Positions 32,263-44,162 of a DNA stretch of 64,000 nt are shown here, in pieces (position 1 is the first letter of the stretch; each line of letters starts with the position of its first letter). The position numbers and the translations under genes were made by a program. Source of the stretch: Arcuatula senhousia (lineage: Eukaryota > Mollusca > Bivalvia > Mytilida > Mytilidae). The notes below the pieces were generated by a model, which worked only from the letters and a program-made list of their open reading frames with translations, had not been told where the DNA came from and made no database searches. Location: positions 37,221,512 to 37,285,511 of the forward strand of contig OZ020306.1 in NCBI GenBank assembly GCA_963971305.1. The letters run 5' to 3'.

Positions 32263-35200
32263 ATCTTTGGTTTGATATTCATTTGATATGCACATTACAA
32301 ATTTACACCGGAAACGAATGTCAAATGAATATCAAACAGAAGGAAACTTTGGTTTAATATTAATTTCATATTCACAAAACAAAACTAGACCTAAAACGAA
32401 CGTAAAATGAATATCGATCGTAGAGAAACTTTGGTTTGATATTCATTCGATATTCATTTGATATTCACATAACATACCTAAACCCGAAACGAATCTCAAA
32501 TGAATATCGAACGGAATTAATCTTTGGTTTGATATTCATTTGATATTCAAATTACAAATTAACACCGGAAACGAATGTCAAATGAATATCGAACAGAAGG
32601 AATACCCGAAACGAATCTCAAATGAATATCGAACAGAATGAATCTTTGGTTTGATATTCATTTGATATTCACATTGCAAATTTATACCGGAAACGAATGT
32701 CAAATGAATATCAAATAGAAGGAAACTTTGGTTTGATATTCATTTCATATTCACAAAACAAAACTATACCTAAAAAGAACTAAAATGAATATCGAACGTA
32801 AATAAACTTTGGTTTGATATTCATTCGATATTCATTTGATATTCACATAACATACCTAGACCCGAAACGAATCTCAAATGAATATCGAACGGAATTAATC
32901 TTTGGCTTGATATTCATTTGATATTCATATTGCAAATTTACACCGGAAACTAATGGCAAATGAATATCAAACAGAAGGAACCTTTGGTTTGATATTCATT
33001 CGATATTCATTTGATATTCACGTAACATACCTATACCCGAAACGAATCTCAAATGAATATCGAACGAAATTAATCTTTGGTTTGATATTCATTTGATATT
33101 CACATTGCAAATTTATACCGGAAACGAATGTCAAATGAATATCAAACAGAAGGAAACTTTGGTTTGATATTCATTTGATATTCACAAAACAAAACAAGAC
33201 CTAAAACGAATGTTAAATGAATATTGAACGTAAATAAACTTTGGTTTCATATTCATTTGATATTCACATAACATACCTAGACCCAAAACAAATCTCAAAT
33301 GAATATCGAACGGAATTAATCTTTGGTTCGATATTCATTTGATATTCACATTACAAATTTACACCGGAAACGAATGTCAAATGAATATCAAACAGAAGGA
33401 AACTTTGGTATAATATTCATTTCATATTCACAAAACAAAACTAGACATAAAACGAACGTGAAAAGAATATCGAACGTAAATATTTTTGGTTTGATATTCA
33501 TTCGATATTCATTTGATACATTCACATAACATACCTAACCCGAAACGAATCTCAAATGAATATCGAACGGAATTAATCTTTGGTTCGATATTCATTTGAT
33601 ATTCACAAATTAACACCGAAAACGAATGTCAAATGAATATAGAACGGAATTAATCTTTGGTTCGATATTCATTTGATATTTTGATATTCACAATACAAAT
33701 TAACACCGAAAACGAACGTCAAATGAATATAGAACGGAATTAATCTTTGGTTTGATATTCATTTGATATTCACATTGCAAATTTATACCGGAAACGAATG
33801 TCAAATGAATATCAAACAGAAGGAAACTTTGGTTTGATATTCATTTGATATTCACAAAACAAAACAAGACCTAAAACGAATGTTAAATGTACATCGAACA
33901 TAAATAAACTTTGGTTTCATATTCATTTGATATTCACACAACATACCTAGACCCGAAACGAATCTCAAATGAATATCGAACGGAATTAATCTTTGGTTCG
34001 ATATTCATTTGATATTTACATTACAAATTTACACCGGAAACGAATGTCAAATGAATATCAAACAGAAGGAAACTTTGGTTTGATATTCATTTGATATTCA
34101 CAAAACAAAACTAGACCTAAAACAAACGTAAAATGAATATCGAACAGAATGAATCTTTGGTTTGATATTCATTCGATATTCATTTGATATTCACATTACA
34201 TACCTTAACCCGAAACGTATCTCAAATGAATATAGAACGGAATTAATCTTTGGTTTGATATTCATTTGATATTAACATTACAAATTTACACCGGAAACGA
34301 ATGTCAAATGAATATCGAACGGAATTAATCTTTGGTTTGATATTCATTTGATATTCACATTACAAATTTACACCGGAAACGAATGTCAAATGAATATCAA
34401 ACAGAAGGAAACTTTGGTTTGATATTAATTTCATATTCACAAAACAAAACTAGACCTTAAACGAACGTAAAAGGAATATCGATCGTAGAGAAACTTTGGT
34501 TTGATATTCATTCGATATTCATTTGATATTCACATAACAGACCTAAACCCGAAACGAATCTCAAATGAATATCGAACGGAATTAATCTTTGGTTTGATAT
34601 TCATTTGATATTCACATTACAAATTAACACCGGAAACGAATGTCAAATGAATATCGAACAGAAGGAAACTTTGGTTTGATATTCATTTGATATTCACAAA
34701 ATTATACTAGACCTAAAACGAACGTCAAATGAATATCGAATGAAAAATAAACTTTGGTTTGATATTCATTCGATATTCATTTGATATTCACGTAACATAC
34801 CTATACCCGAAACGAATCTCAAATGAATATCGAACAGAATGAATCTTTGGTTTGATATTCATTCGATATTCATTTGATATTCACATTACATACCTTAACC
34901 CGAAACGTATCTCAAATGAATATAGAACGGAATTAATCTTTGGTTTGATATTCATTTGATATTTACATTACAAATTTACACCGGAAACGAATGTCAAATG
35001 AATATCGAACGGAATTAATCTTTGGTTTGATATTCATTTGATATTCACATTACAAATTTACACCGGAAACGAATGTCAAATGAATATCAAACAGAAGGAA
35101 ACTTTGGTTTGATATTAATTTCATATTCACAAAACAAAACTAGACCTAAAACGAACGTAAAAGGAATATCGATCGTAGAGAAACTTTGGTTTGATATTCA

Positions 35201-36667
35201 TTCGATATTCATTTGATATTCACATAACAGACCTAAACCCGAAACGAATCTCAAATGAATATCGAACGGAATTAATCTTTGGTTTGATATTCATTTGATA
35301 TTTACATTACAAATTAACACCGGAAACGAATGTCAAATAAATATCGAACAGAAGGAAACTTTGGTTTGATATTCATTTGATATTCACAAAACAATACTAG
35401 ACCTAAAACGAACGTCAAATGAATATCGAATGAAAAATAAACTTTGGTTTGATATTCATTCGATATTCATTTGATATTCACGTAACATACCTATACCCGA
35501 AACGAATCTCAAATGAATATCGAACAGAATGAATCTTTGGTTTAATATTCATTTGATATCCACATTGCAAATTTATACCGGAAACGAATGTCAAATGAAT
35601 ATCAGATAGAAGGAAACTTTGGTTTGATATTCATTTCATATTCACAAAACAAAACTAGACCTAAAATGAACGTAAAATGAATATCGAACGTAAATAAACT
35701 TTGGTTTGATATTCATTCGATATTCATTTGATATTCACATAACATACCTAGACCCGAAACGAATCTTAAATGAATATCGAACGGAAATAATCTTTGGCTT
35801 GATATTCATTTGATATTCATATTGCAAATTTACACCGGAAACTAATGTCAAATGAATATCGAACAGAAGGAATACCCGAAACGAATCTCAAATGAATATA
35901 GAACGGAATTAATCTTTGGTTTGATATTCATTTGACATTCACATTACAAAACTAGACCTATAACGAACGTCAAATGAATATCGAACGTAAATAAACTTTG
36001 GTTTGATATTCATTCGAAATTCATTCCATATTCACATAACATACCTAGACCGAAAATGAATGTCAAATGAATATCGAACTTTAGAATTTACCGTTTGATA
36101 TTCATTTTGATATTCATTACATATTTTTACCAAAAAAAAACCAATAAATGAATATCGAATGAATATCAAACGGTAAAATTTACCGTTTGATATTCAGTTT
36201 TATATTCAAAAAATTGAATATCGAATATCGAACATCGAATATCAGTCTCACTTTACTTAGGTAAATTTCATAAAAGTAAATAATTTAGCCAAGTTACAAA
36301 ATTTAAATACTTTGAAGGCAAAGATTTTGGATTTTTGCACTCGTGACGAGACAGTTCTTATCACTCATGACAGTCATGCATTCTCACTATAGAGCAAAAA
36401 TTAAGGGAATTCTAGTTCAATCTCTATTTTAATTTATAAGTTCCTATAATGCTAAACCGGATCTTATAAGTGCTTTAAAAACGTAAGATTGGGTAAATCA
36501 AACATTTACTTGTTTATTGTAGAATTCATGATAACGATGAATTATGGTAGTATTACGTAAATTAAACAATTGTTTAAAATTAACAATTGTTTTAAAGTAA
36601 TGATACCAGAGAAATCCAGAAAAAAATTAAGACGTCAATCAAACTATCAGGGGGATTTCGCATGGTA

Positions 36668-36770
36668 TTAAAAACGAAAGAATATAGAATATGTGCCAGA
36701 AAGACATAATCCACATATTGAAATGATTTTGATAAATGTACAATGCAAAATTGCACTGCGTGTGTAACGT
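36668..36770 (+). repeat. Dispersed repeat, second copy of the 31.2-kb fragment
   Basis: Matches the reverse complement of 31,155-31,262; see that entry. Confidence 0.55.
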
Positions 36771-36879
36771 AAGTATTGTAAAAAAAAATGAATTACTATT
36801 AGGTGTTTTTTTTTCTTATTATCGTTACAATGCAAGTTTCATGCTGACCATTACAGTAACTTCATTGATGTCAGGTCGA

Positions 36880-37270
36880 TTTCCACAAGGCCACTGGGAT
36901 GTGTGCCCCAGGTGGTTGGATGTGGCAGCCCTGTCATCATGCATGCCGGGGTCGACAGGTTATAATGTGGAAAACCTGACCGCTAACCATAGTGGTGTAC
37001 CGTCACGTTGCTTGCACGTGTAATAAACTTGTCGCGGGTCTAGATGGGAGTAGGTCACCTAGGATGCCCAAATAGGAGATTAAGTTGTCCAATCCCACCC
37101 ATTTCTCTTTTTTAGAGTGTCAGTCAAACCTTCCCTCTCCAATTGGCCTTTTGTTCCCATTTCCTTCCCGCAATCATCGTTACATGTTCATTTTATCATC
37201 CTTTTATGTTCATCTCCCTGATATAGCCGAATTCATACTGCTTGTGAGTGAAGCAATAAGTAAGTAACTA
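36880..37270 (+). repeat. Dispersed repeat family DR3, copy 1
   Basis: GGCCACTGGGATGTGTGCC, GCAGCCCTGTCAT, AACCTGACCGCTAACCATA, a TCCCACCCATTTCTC pyrimidine tract, then TTCATTTTATCATCCTTTTA and a GTAAGTAAC/AACTAACTGACTAACTA tail. Copies with the same order lie at 41,190-41,480 and 45,090-45,350. The ending in short tandem repeats suggests a retroposed element. Class unknown. Confidence 0.6.
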
Positions 37271-38510
37271 TTTAACTAACTGACTAACTAGCGTAACTCA
37301 AACATCATGTATACAAAAAATCCAATGATAATCATTTTTAACAGTCAAATAAGCAATATAGAGCAGGGAACTGTCTCAGTGGAAATCAAAGTCTATTCTT
37401 AAATTACATTCCCCATATTGAACTACCATTTTCAAATCCACAAAGAAATCACAAAGATTTGTGCTGCGACAACCGATTAGGGCTTGATTTCGATAAAAGT
37501 CTAATGATGGAAAATGTTGGTATGCTGGTCAAGGAGATAAAACCCTAAAAATTACGGCTATGAAAAGTGAAAACTTAACAGGATATAAATCCAGAGATCT
37601 CCTACATACTAAGAACACCAGAAAAGCTGACATGGTTTGACCTACGTCAAAGTCAGGAATGCCTTTCTCAGCTTCAGGAAGAAATTGACTGTCTAGGTCT
37701 CCATGATAAGCCTCAGTTCATTAGGAATAACTTAAATATGCATAAATAGGATCTTCCACTATATACATTAAAAAGAATTGTGACATTTAAAGTGGCCGAA
37801 TGAGCTTAATCTAGGATTACTTGACCTAGCTATCATAAAGCTGAGAAAAACCTAGATTTTCTTTTAAAATGCTTCAACTATGGTTTTCACGTATTTTTCA
37901 GTTATTCTTGGTTTATCTCAGTTTAATATGAGTCATGAGAAATTGAAGTTTTACTTAAGAAAATCTAGGTTGTTCTGTATTTCACATCTAGCTAGCTTTA
38001 TCCAAGATTTAGTATCCAGAAAAAAAATTGGTCAATATATATTTCTCTAATGTGAAATGCTTGGTATAAATTGCTTATGACTCTAAAGTTTTTGATAAAC
38101 TCTAGATTTAAATAATTTTCTGTTTCATGTTATGGCCAATCATAATAACTCCAAGAAAAGAAGGGTAACCACCTTTAAAAAACCCAACTTAATCTTAGTT
38201 GAAGTAACTTAATATAGGACTAACTGAAGTATCTATCACTAAGTTTAGAAAAACTAGGATTTAAAAAAAGTTTTCAAGTATAACTAAGTTTTTTTTCTAT
38301 GAAAACTCAGTTAAACTGAGATTTTCTAAACTGATAGTTACGAGATATCTTGATTTAAGTTAAGAAAATCAAGGTTTTTCTGTAAATAACATTGAGCTGG
38401 GTTGATCTTAGTTTATGTTACTTAATCCTAGATTAAGCTCAGTTAAACCAGGATTAAGTAACTGAAACTAAGATTTTCTCATTAAAGTTGTTACGGCTTG
38501 CCATAGTATA
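37271..38510. other. No gene; AT-rich region with many short dyads
   Basis: From about 37,800 to 38,490 the motifs CTAGATT, AACTAAG, CTCAGTT and ACTTAATC and their reverse complements recur (for example CTCAGTT-A-AACTGAG), as in an old MITE or MITE pair. No clear ends were found. Confidence 0.4.
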
Positions 38511-38524
38511 CATCCTTTATATAT

Positions 38525-38775
38525 GACCGCTGGAAGAAGACCCAAAAGAACCAATGAAATTAGAGTTCTTAAACGGAAATGGCGTTGGATTGGTCACACT
38601 CTTAGAAAACCTGCACACTCCATCACCAGACAGGCATCACAGTGGAATCCACAAGGGAAAAGGCGAGTCGGGCGCCCTAGAAACACCTGAAGAAGACACC
38701 TTACAACAGAAATGGAAGCCAAGGGGTACAGATGGACTGATGTCACCAGACTAGCCCAAAACCGAACTAGGTAGT
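38525..38775 (+). pseudogene. Non-LTR retrotransposon, C-terminal fragment of RT protein
   Basis: [11 protein letters not shown] is followed, after a frame change, by [36 protein letters not shown], a stop, and [27 protein letters not shown]...W-PQGKRR-GRP--T is the conserved C-terminal tail of a common invertebrate LINE protein. The fragment is short, frameshifted and carries one stop; the tail AAGCAAGTAAGCA near 38,810 is typical of this family's 3' end. Confidence 0.75.
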
Positions 38776-39059
38776 TGCCTATGTATCGCCTTAGTACCAC
38801 ATGCAAAAGCAAGTAAGCATATCGAACTTCATATACTTCCCGTAGCTTTTGTACCATCTGTGGCTTAAGATACCCGATGTTCAATTAATAAAATGAACGA
38901 GCTAAATGAACACCCCTTTATTTCTTCCAAAATAAAACACTTCTATAAGTGTCCAACCAATTTTAACAGTACAATCAACCATCAAAACAATAAGGTTCAC
39001 TGTGACGGATCTAGAGATTTTTTTATGAGAGAAAAGAATATTCTGGGAACTCTAATTTG

Positions 39060-39330
39060 ATACAGCACCTAACCAAATTTTCCTCTCAAACGGGGGGCGC
39101 GCGCCTGGCATGTCGCGGTTGAAACTCAGCTTCTGATTCGTGCTGCCCAAGCCATATGTTGGTCTAAGTCATTATTTGGGTATCAGTTCAGAATATTTTC
39201 GTTTTATTTTTCTATGCTCTTCATTTTCAGTTAGTGCTCGGAATTTTCAATCTTTTTGGTAAAACACCTCTGATGAGTCTTGATAGACGAAAAACGCGTA
39301 AGCCATGTCAGGCTTAAAAAAATTGTCTGG
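39060..39330 (+). repeat. Dispersed repeat family DR1, copy 2
   Basis: CCTAACCAAATTTTCCTCTC, GTTGGTCTAAGTCATTATTT, GGGTATCAGTTCAGAATATT, CAATCTTTTTGGTAAAACAC and GAGTCTTGATAGACGAAAAA correspond in order to copy 1 at 2,820. Confidence 0.75.
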
Positions 39331-39594
39331 GACCTTGTTGTTTTTTTCGATTTCTAAAATCCCCGATGGCTAGCACTGGTGGAGTTTTTATTCCTCGAGT
39401 TCTGCTCACTCTCGCATCAACATTTTAGTGTTAAAGTAAGTACACATCAAAGTGAAAAAAATATCAGTGTAAATTTCAAAGTTCTTAACACAAAAAAAAG
39501 GTTTCTTACCCCAGTCCATCTTCGCGAGTCTTGCCACGATCAGCTTTCTCTCATTTTACGTGAAGATAAGCAATAGCGGATCGTGACCCTTGGC

Positions 39595-39800
39595 TAGCGA
39601 AGATGACTCCAGCAGTCATAGGTTGATCTAGCTTATTATATATTTGGTTGCCAGCTAGAAATATTTTGGTTTTATTTATCTGAAGAGTCTTGAGAAGACG
39701 AAACTTGTGTCAGGCGTATCAAAATTCGAACTTTGTTGTATTTTTGATATCGAACACCCGAAAAGATTGATGCTGCTGGTGGAGTTTTCATTCCCCGAGG
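39595..39800 (+). repeat. Dispersed repeat family DR1, partial copy 3
   Basis: AGGTTGATCTAGCTTATTAT, GAAGAGTCTTGAGAAGACGA and GCTGGTGGAGTTTTCATTCC match the right half of copy 2 and its continuation at 39,360-39,420. A fourth piece may lie at 39,880-39,980. Confidence 0.6.
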
Positions 39801-41189
39801 GTTTGCCCTCTCCAACATCCGCATTTAAGTTTTGAAGAACATATCAAAGCTATAAAATTATCCGTATACATTTCAAAATGGTCAAAACAATATGGTCTTT
39901 CTGTTTTTCCATGCTCTTTATCTTCATATAGTGTTTGGCATTTCAACCTTTTAGGCAGAGTTATTTTCTGGAACTTTGTGATATGTTTAATTTTAACTTG
40001 GAAGTCAAAAACTTCCAAAGTATAGTAATGATTTCGGAGAAATCCATACGCGTTTTCCTCCGAGACTTTCCCGAGACCGTGTTATAACCTACGCTTAGTC
40101 CACTATTGTGCATATACAAATTACACGGTAGGTCCCGTGTCCGGCGACAGGATTGTTTTTTCGAGAGGGATTTACAATTGTCCTGGTTTTTTCAAGAGAA
40201 TAATCAATAAAAATGTAAACTTTGGTGATATTTAGTGATTTTTAACTGAAAGCGAAGAAAAAAATGCGACCAACGGGTAGGCATATTTTAGTATTATCAT
40301 ATTGTATAAAAACACCAATTCCTATAAAAAAAAATGTGATTCCTAAATAAAATTGTGGGCTGTTTTTTTAATTTCTACCTTTTTGCATTTTCCGCCCCTT
40401 AAAATACAAATATATTGAACGAGATTGCTAACCATTATAAGTGTACATCAATGTTATATTATGGCATCCTGAACATTGATGCCAAAAAGTTGCGTCTTAC
40501 ATATTTTTAAATTAAAATAAAATACATGTCCAGGTTTTTTCAAGAGGCGTCCAGGTTTTTGCAAGAGAGGTCCAGGTTTTTTCATACTTTAGATAAACAA
40601 GTTGTGCGTGTTGTTTATATCTTAAATCATATTTTAAAAGACATTGTATGTTGTTAAAAAAATAAGAATACGGTACTATCATTTCAAGGGTTTAGGACAA
40701 GAATACGTCAGTTAAAGTCAAGAATTCAACCTTATATAGCCTATATATATAAACAGGCAGGCACATATAATTGACGCCTACAACCAGAACCCATTAATCT
40801 ATTGTCTAAGCATAACTACCAACTGTTATAAATTGAAAATAGCCTCCTTGAATAATTGGCTGGAAACAAAATGTTTGTGTTGCGACAAGTAGAAAATGCT
40901 TACAGTTCCTGGGCTACCTTCTTTTAACTTGACTTGTAGTTGTTTCTTGGATGTGTTTGTTTGTATCACAGAGTCGTCTTCTTTCATGTCTGCTGTTTTA
41001 TCAAGGATTATATAAGACTCGAATGCCCTTTCAGTACGTCTAAATTTTTATACATATGTATTTATTGTATATATTATAGCTTCAACAAAAAACTTCACAA
41101 GAGTATGCTCCTGTGCGGGACCCGGGAGGCGAATAGGTTAGCAGCAGCGCTAAGCTTGTCGGTAAAAGTCCACTAAAGAGCGCTTAGAA

Positions 41190-41480
41190 ACCTGTCATCT
41201 TTCCAGGCCGCTTAGCCCACAAAGCGACTGGGATGTGTGCCACAAGTGGTAATTGATTGGGGCAGCCCTGTCATAATAAATGCTATGCAAATGCGGAAAC
41301 TTGACCGTAAACCATATTGGACCAACGTGCGTGGAGAGTTCCAAGGTTCATGCACGTAAAATATCCCATTGTGCACCGCCACAGGCTAAATTTTCCGCAC
41401 CTACCCACCTCTTCCCTTTTCCAGTGATCTTAAAAATTTACAGATCCTTTGTTTCTTACTCCAACCCCGCTTTTCTCTCT
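41190..41480 (+). repeat. Dispersed repeat family DR3, copy 2 (inside the CAC-ended transposon)
   Basis: GACTGGGATGTGTGCCACAA, GGCAGCCCTGTCATAATAAA, AACTTGACCGTAAACCATA and TACCCACCTCTTCCCTTTTC follow the order of copy 1. Confidence 0.6.
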
Positions 41481-41959
41481 CAGTGAGTATAGGTTCAAAC
41501 AGGATTCAGCATTGTATTTTCGCCAGATAAAGGATGGTTATGTGTAACTGGGTAAGAGTTGGCTATATCCCACACAGGTAATTGTTCCATCTAGTATGAC
41601 CTCATTTCGGGTAAGGGTTCTTCATTGTCATTCACCGTATGGAAGGGTTCCAAATTGTGCGAAACTTTTAAGGAAGGATTTCGTCACTTTCTGGATGCAT
41701 TGGCCTATGGTGCGTTAAGGGTACATTGGCCTATCTTGTGAGTTGGTTCGTTTTACTTCTGCATGGTTTGTGGTCGTGCATGGGTCCTTCGAATGACATA
41801 CATTGGTCTGTGTCCTGGGTGGGTCTACAGAATTCATTTTGGTGTTTCAATTAGCTCTTGTCCTGCTGATTATGACTGAAATAGTGTCGACTGGACATAA
41901 AACAAACATAAGAGTATGAGATTCAAATGCTATTTAAGTTTCTGTATCTTTACATACAT

Positions 41960-42170
41960 ATGCATACGTTAAGGGGTTCCAATATCTCATATTCCCTACT
42001 GTTTTTATCAAATATCCCGTATCCAAAATAGAAGTTTTTTTCTTATCCCATATCCCTGTAAATAGAATAGATTTAAATATTCTATATCCCAGTTTGTTTT
42101 GCCTCAAATATCCCGTATCTCCTAGGGAATAAATATGTAAATATCCCATATTCCAAAACACCCTTAAACT
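41960..42170 (-). repeat. Short-period ATATCCCGTATCC repeat
   Basis: Variants of AATATCCCGTATCC/ATATCCCATATTCC recur about ten times at 15-40-bp intervals. The 111-codon frame over it (41,934-42,269, -), with repeated GIWD/GYL words, is produced by the repeat. Confidence 0.6.
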
Positions 42171-42862
42171 CTTGAAATAACAGAATGCACCAGTGGAATA
42201 TGCTCTTTTGTATTTTTTTGTTTCTGACATACATGTAGATTTTTTTGTTTCAAAGACTTGAAAAGGCACAAAAACAAGATTGCAACTTACCTTTCAAAAT
42301 TTTGCCCACCGTAACAATCGCTCTTTTTGAAACCGGTAATTTATTAAAGCACATCAAGAAAGTCACAAATGTACAAATGTACCATAAAACTAATTTTGTC
42401 AAATTCCTAATTTAGTCTTCAAATATAATTCATTTGGGCAGCCTACTTATGCTTTAAAGTTAGTAACAAACTTGATAGTTTGCATGTGATGTGTTTAAAT
42501 GTATGTTTATTGAGTAGAAGGGATATTAGTTTCCATTTAAGTCGTATAGTTTCCACAAAACCCAGTGCCTCTCTTTAGTCAAAATTTTCAAAAAACCAGG
42601 ACACCTCTCGAAAAAAACTGATCAATTTTAATAAATCATTAACTGATGCTTCTTTACGGACTTTTTTGGAAGAAAAGTAATAATTCGAACATTTTGACTA
42701 CTTTTATTCCTCTTTTTTGTTTTGTTTCACTTACAATTGAGAATTTAAGCATTTTTTTTTGTAAACGGACAGGCGAAAAAACCTGGACCTCTCTCGAAAA
42801 AACTGGACAATGCCTCTCGAAAAAACATTCCTGTCGCCGGACACGGGACCTACCGTGAATTA

Positions 42863-43927
42863 TAGAAATTAAAACCATTAATGCTTTATATAAAAGTTGA
42901 GATAATTAAACTAATGATTTTCTCAGATAAAAGTTACCGAAAAATACATGTAGCTATTTCGATTTCATATCGTTGTAAGAAAGCGTGGTTCATACATAAA
43001 TAAAGATATATTTAAACAGTAATTGGTTTCTCAATGTCGAAAAAGTTAAAAACCACACCACAAATCGTTTGTCTTCGTTCAAATGTGACTTCCAAGTACA
43101 CGGAACCAACGGTACTTTGATTGCAAGATGTTATGGTAAACTATAACGCTTCAAAGCTGATCAAGATCTTCCGCAAATGTGAATATAGAATAAGACACCA
43201 TTCTAACAACACATGGAGTTCCGAACGGACCACTGACATAATTGGTATACCTAAAACTGCAGTTTTTTTTAATTTTTAATAAAGTTTTCCATACCTAAAC
43301 GTGTTTTGTGGAACTACTCTCTCAATGGCCTAGAAATAATCTGTTTTGCAAGAAAACATTAACTGCTGCAATTTTTATTTGCTCAAGTTTTCTAATGAAA
43401 AATCAACAATCTGAATACATTTGACTCTTAACTTATTTGAACAGTATAATTAAAAAAAAATATATCTGTATTTTACCACTAAAACGACGTTTGAAGTAAA
43501 TGACATGTAGATCACGTCTTCATAGATGTACTAGTAGCTAGATTGTCTGATTTGTTTCTAAAAAAAAACGTTAAACAGACAACAATCATTTATATTTTGG
43601 AGACCATTGGGCTAGTTTGATATGATACTTTATTTTCTACTTAGTTAATCTTTAAATGCAAATTATGTACATGTTCATTATTCTCTTATTATCTATTAAC
43701 ATTCTGGATTTTAATTCTATATATGCTAATTATGTGATCAATTTTGTGTAACACCCAAATCGAATATAAATATATCAGATTTGAATTGAAATAAATAAAA
43801 TTACGATCTCAAATTTCAAATCATATAGTGGACCCTGAGAAAATTCCAAAAAGACAAAACTATTTGAGTACTGCCGTATCATTAAGAAAATGAACATAGT
43901 CATTTCGTTTTTGTCTGGTGGATTCTC
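42863..43927. other. Intergenic stretch before the lectin gene
   Basis: AT-rich with no ORF of note. It would hold the promoter and any 5' UTR of the gene starting at 43,928; no convincing TATA box or initiator could be chosen. Confidence 0.4.
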
Positions 43928-44162
43928 ATGTCTAGTCATAACCTAAATAAATTAAAGGAGAAAACTAGAGGATCTTTAAAACCTCTGAGGATGCCACCAA
44001 AGAAAGTAACTCCTCAAAGTCTTCAAATTGTCACGAAGGCACCGGAGAATAGGTTCTGTTCCATAATAACTTTTGTAGCAGGGCTGGCTATAGGGAGCCT
44101 ACTTGTTTTAGTTTTGGCCTATGCACATCTGATTCCTCATACCGTAGACTGTGATACACCAG
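43928..44162 (+). CDS. Lectin gene exon 1: cytosolic tail and transmembrane helix
   Basis: It encodes MSSHNLNKLKEKTRGSLKPL and a membrane span ending AYAHLIPHTVDCDTP. The donor is CAG|GTAGGT, phase 1. Reading through the donor gives only 12 further codons. Confidence 0.85.

Larger units (their letters stand above)
29656..36100 (-). repeat. Right arm: the same satellite in reverse, with two inserts
   Basis: The same three monomers appear as reverse complements (AATTAATCTTTGGTTTGATA, AGAAGGAAACTTTGGTTTGA, AACGTAAATAAACTTTGGTT). A block of about 680 bp is itself duplicated: 34,140-34,800 and 34,830-35,490 are almost identical, including the rare GATCGTAGAGAAACTTTGG variant, so the arm still changes by unequal exchange. 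Confidence 0.85.
25663..36256. repeat. Giant 10.6-kb inverted repeat built of satellite arrays, with matching ends
   Basis: The first ~200 bases (from GTAAAGTGAGACTGATATTC at 25,663) and the last ~200 bases (ending at 36,256) are reverse complements at about 95% by eye, including a shared palindrome AACGGTAAATTTTACCGTTT. Between them, 25.8-29.65 kb is a tandem array in one direction and 29.66-36.1 kb the same array in the other, the switch lying near 29,650-29,690. If the TA at 25,664 and 36,254 is the duplicated target, the unit is a foldback-type transposon of 25,666-36,253. The right arm is longer because of two inserts (30,930-31,262 and about 31,530-32,262). All open frames inside are artefacts of the repeat. 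Confidence 0.85.
40119..42862. mobile_element. CAC-ended TIR transposon, 2.73 kb, with 5-bp target duplication
   Basis: The perfect 29-bp inverted ends begin CACGGTAGGTCCCGTGTCCG (40,124-40,152 and 42,829-42,857) and extend with one mismatch to about 46 bp (TGTTTTTTCGAGAGG). AATTA is duplicated at 40,119-40,123 and 42,858-42,862. Near both ends, TCCAGGTTTTTTC-AGAG occurs several times (40,180-40,200, 40,530-40,590; inverted at 42,595-42,620 and 42,775-42,825), as in CMC-type elements. CAC termini with a 5-bp duplication also fit Transib/RAG-like elements. No transposase was recognised; a DR3 copy lies inside. Confidence 0.8.

Noticed and set aside
25663..36256. CRISPR-like regular repeats
   Set aside because: The repeats are contiguous satellite monomers with inverted arms in a eukaryotic genome; there are no unique spacers.
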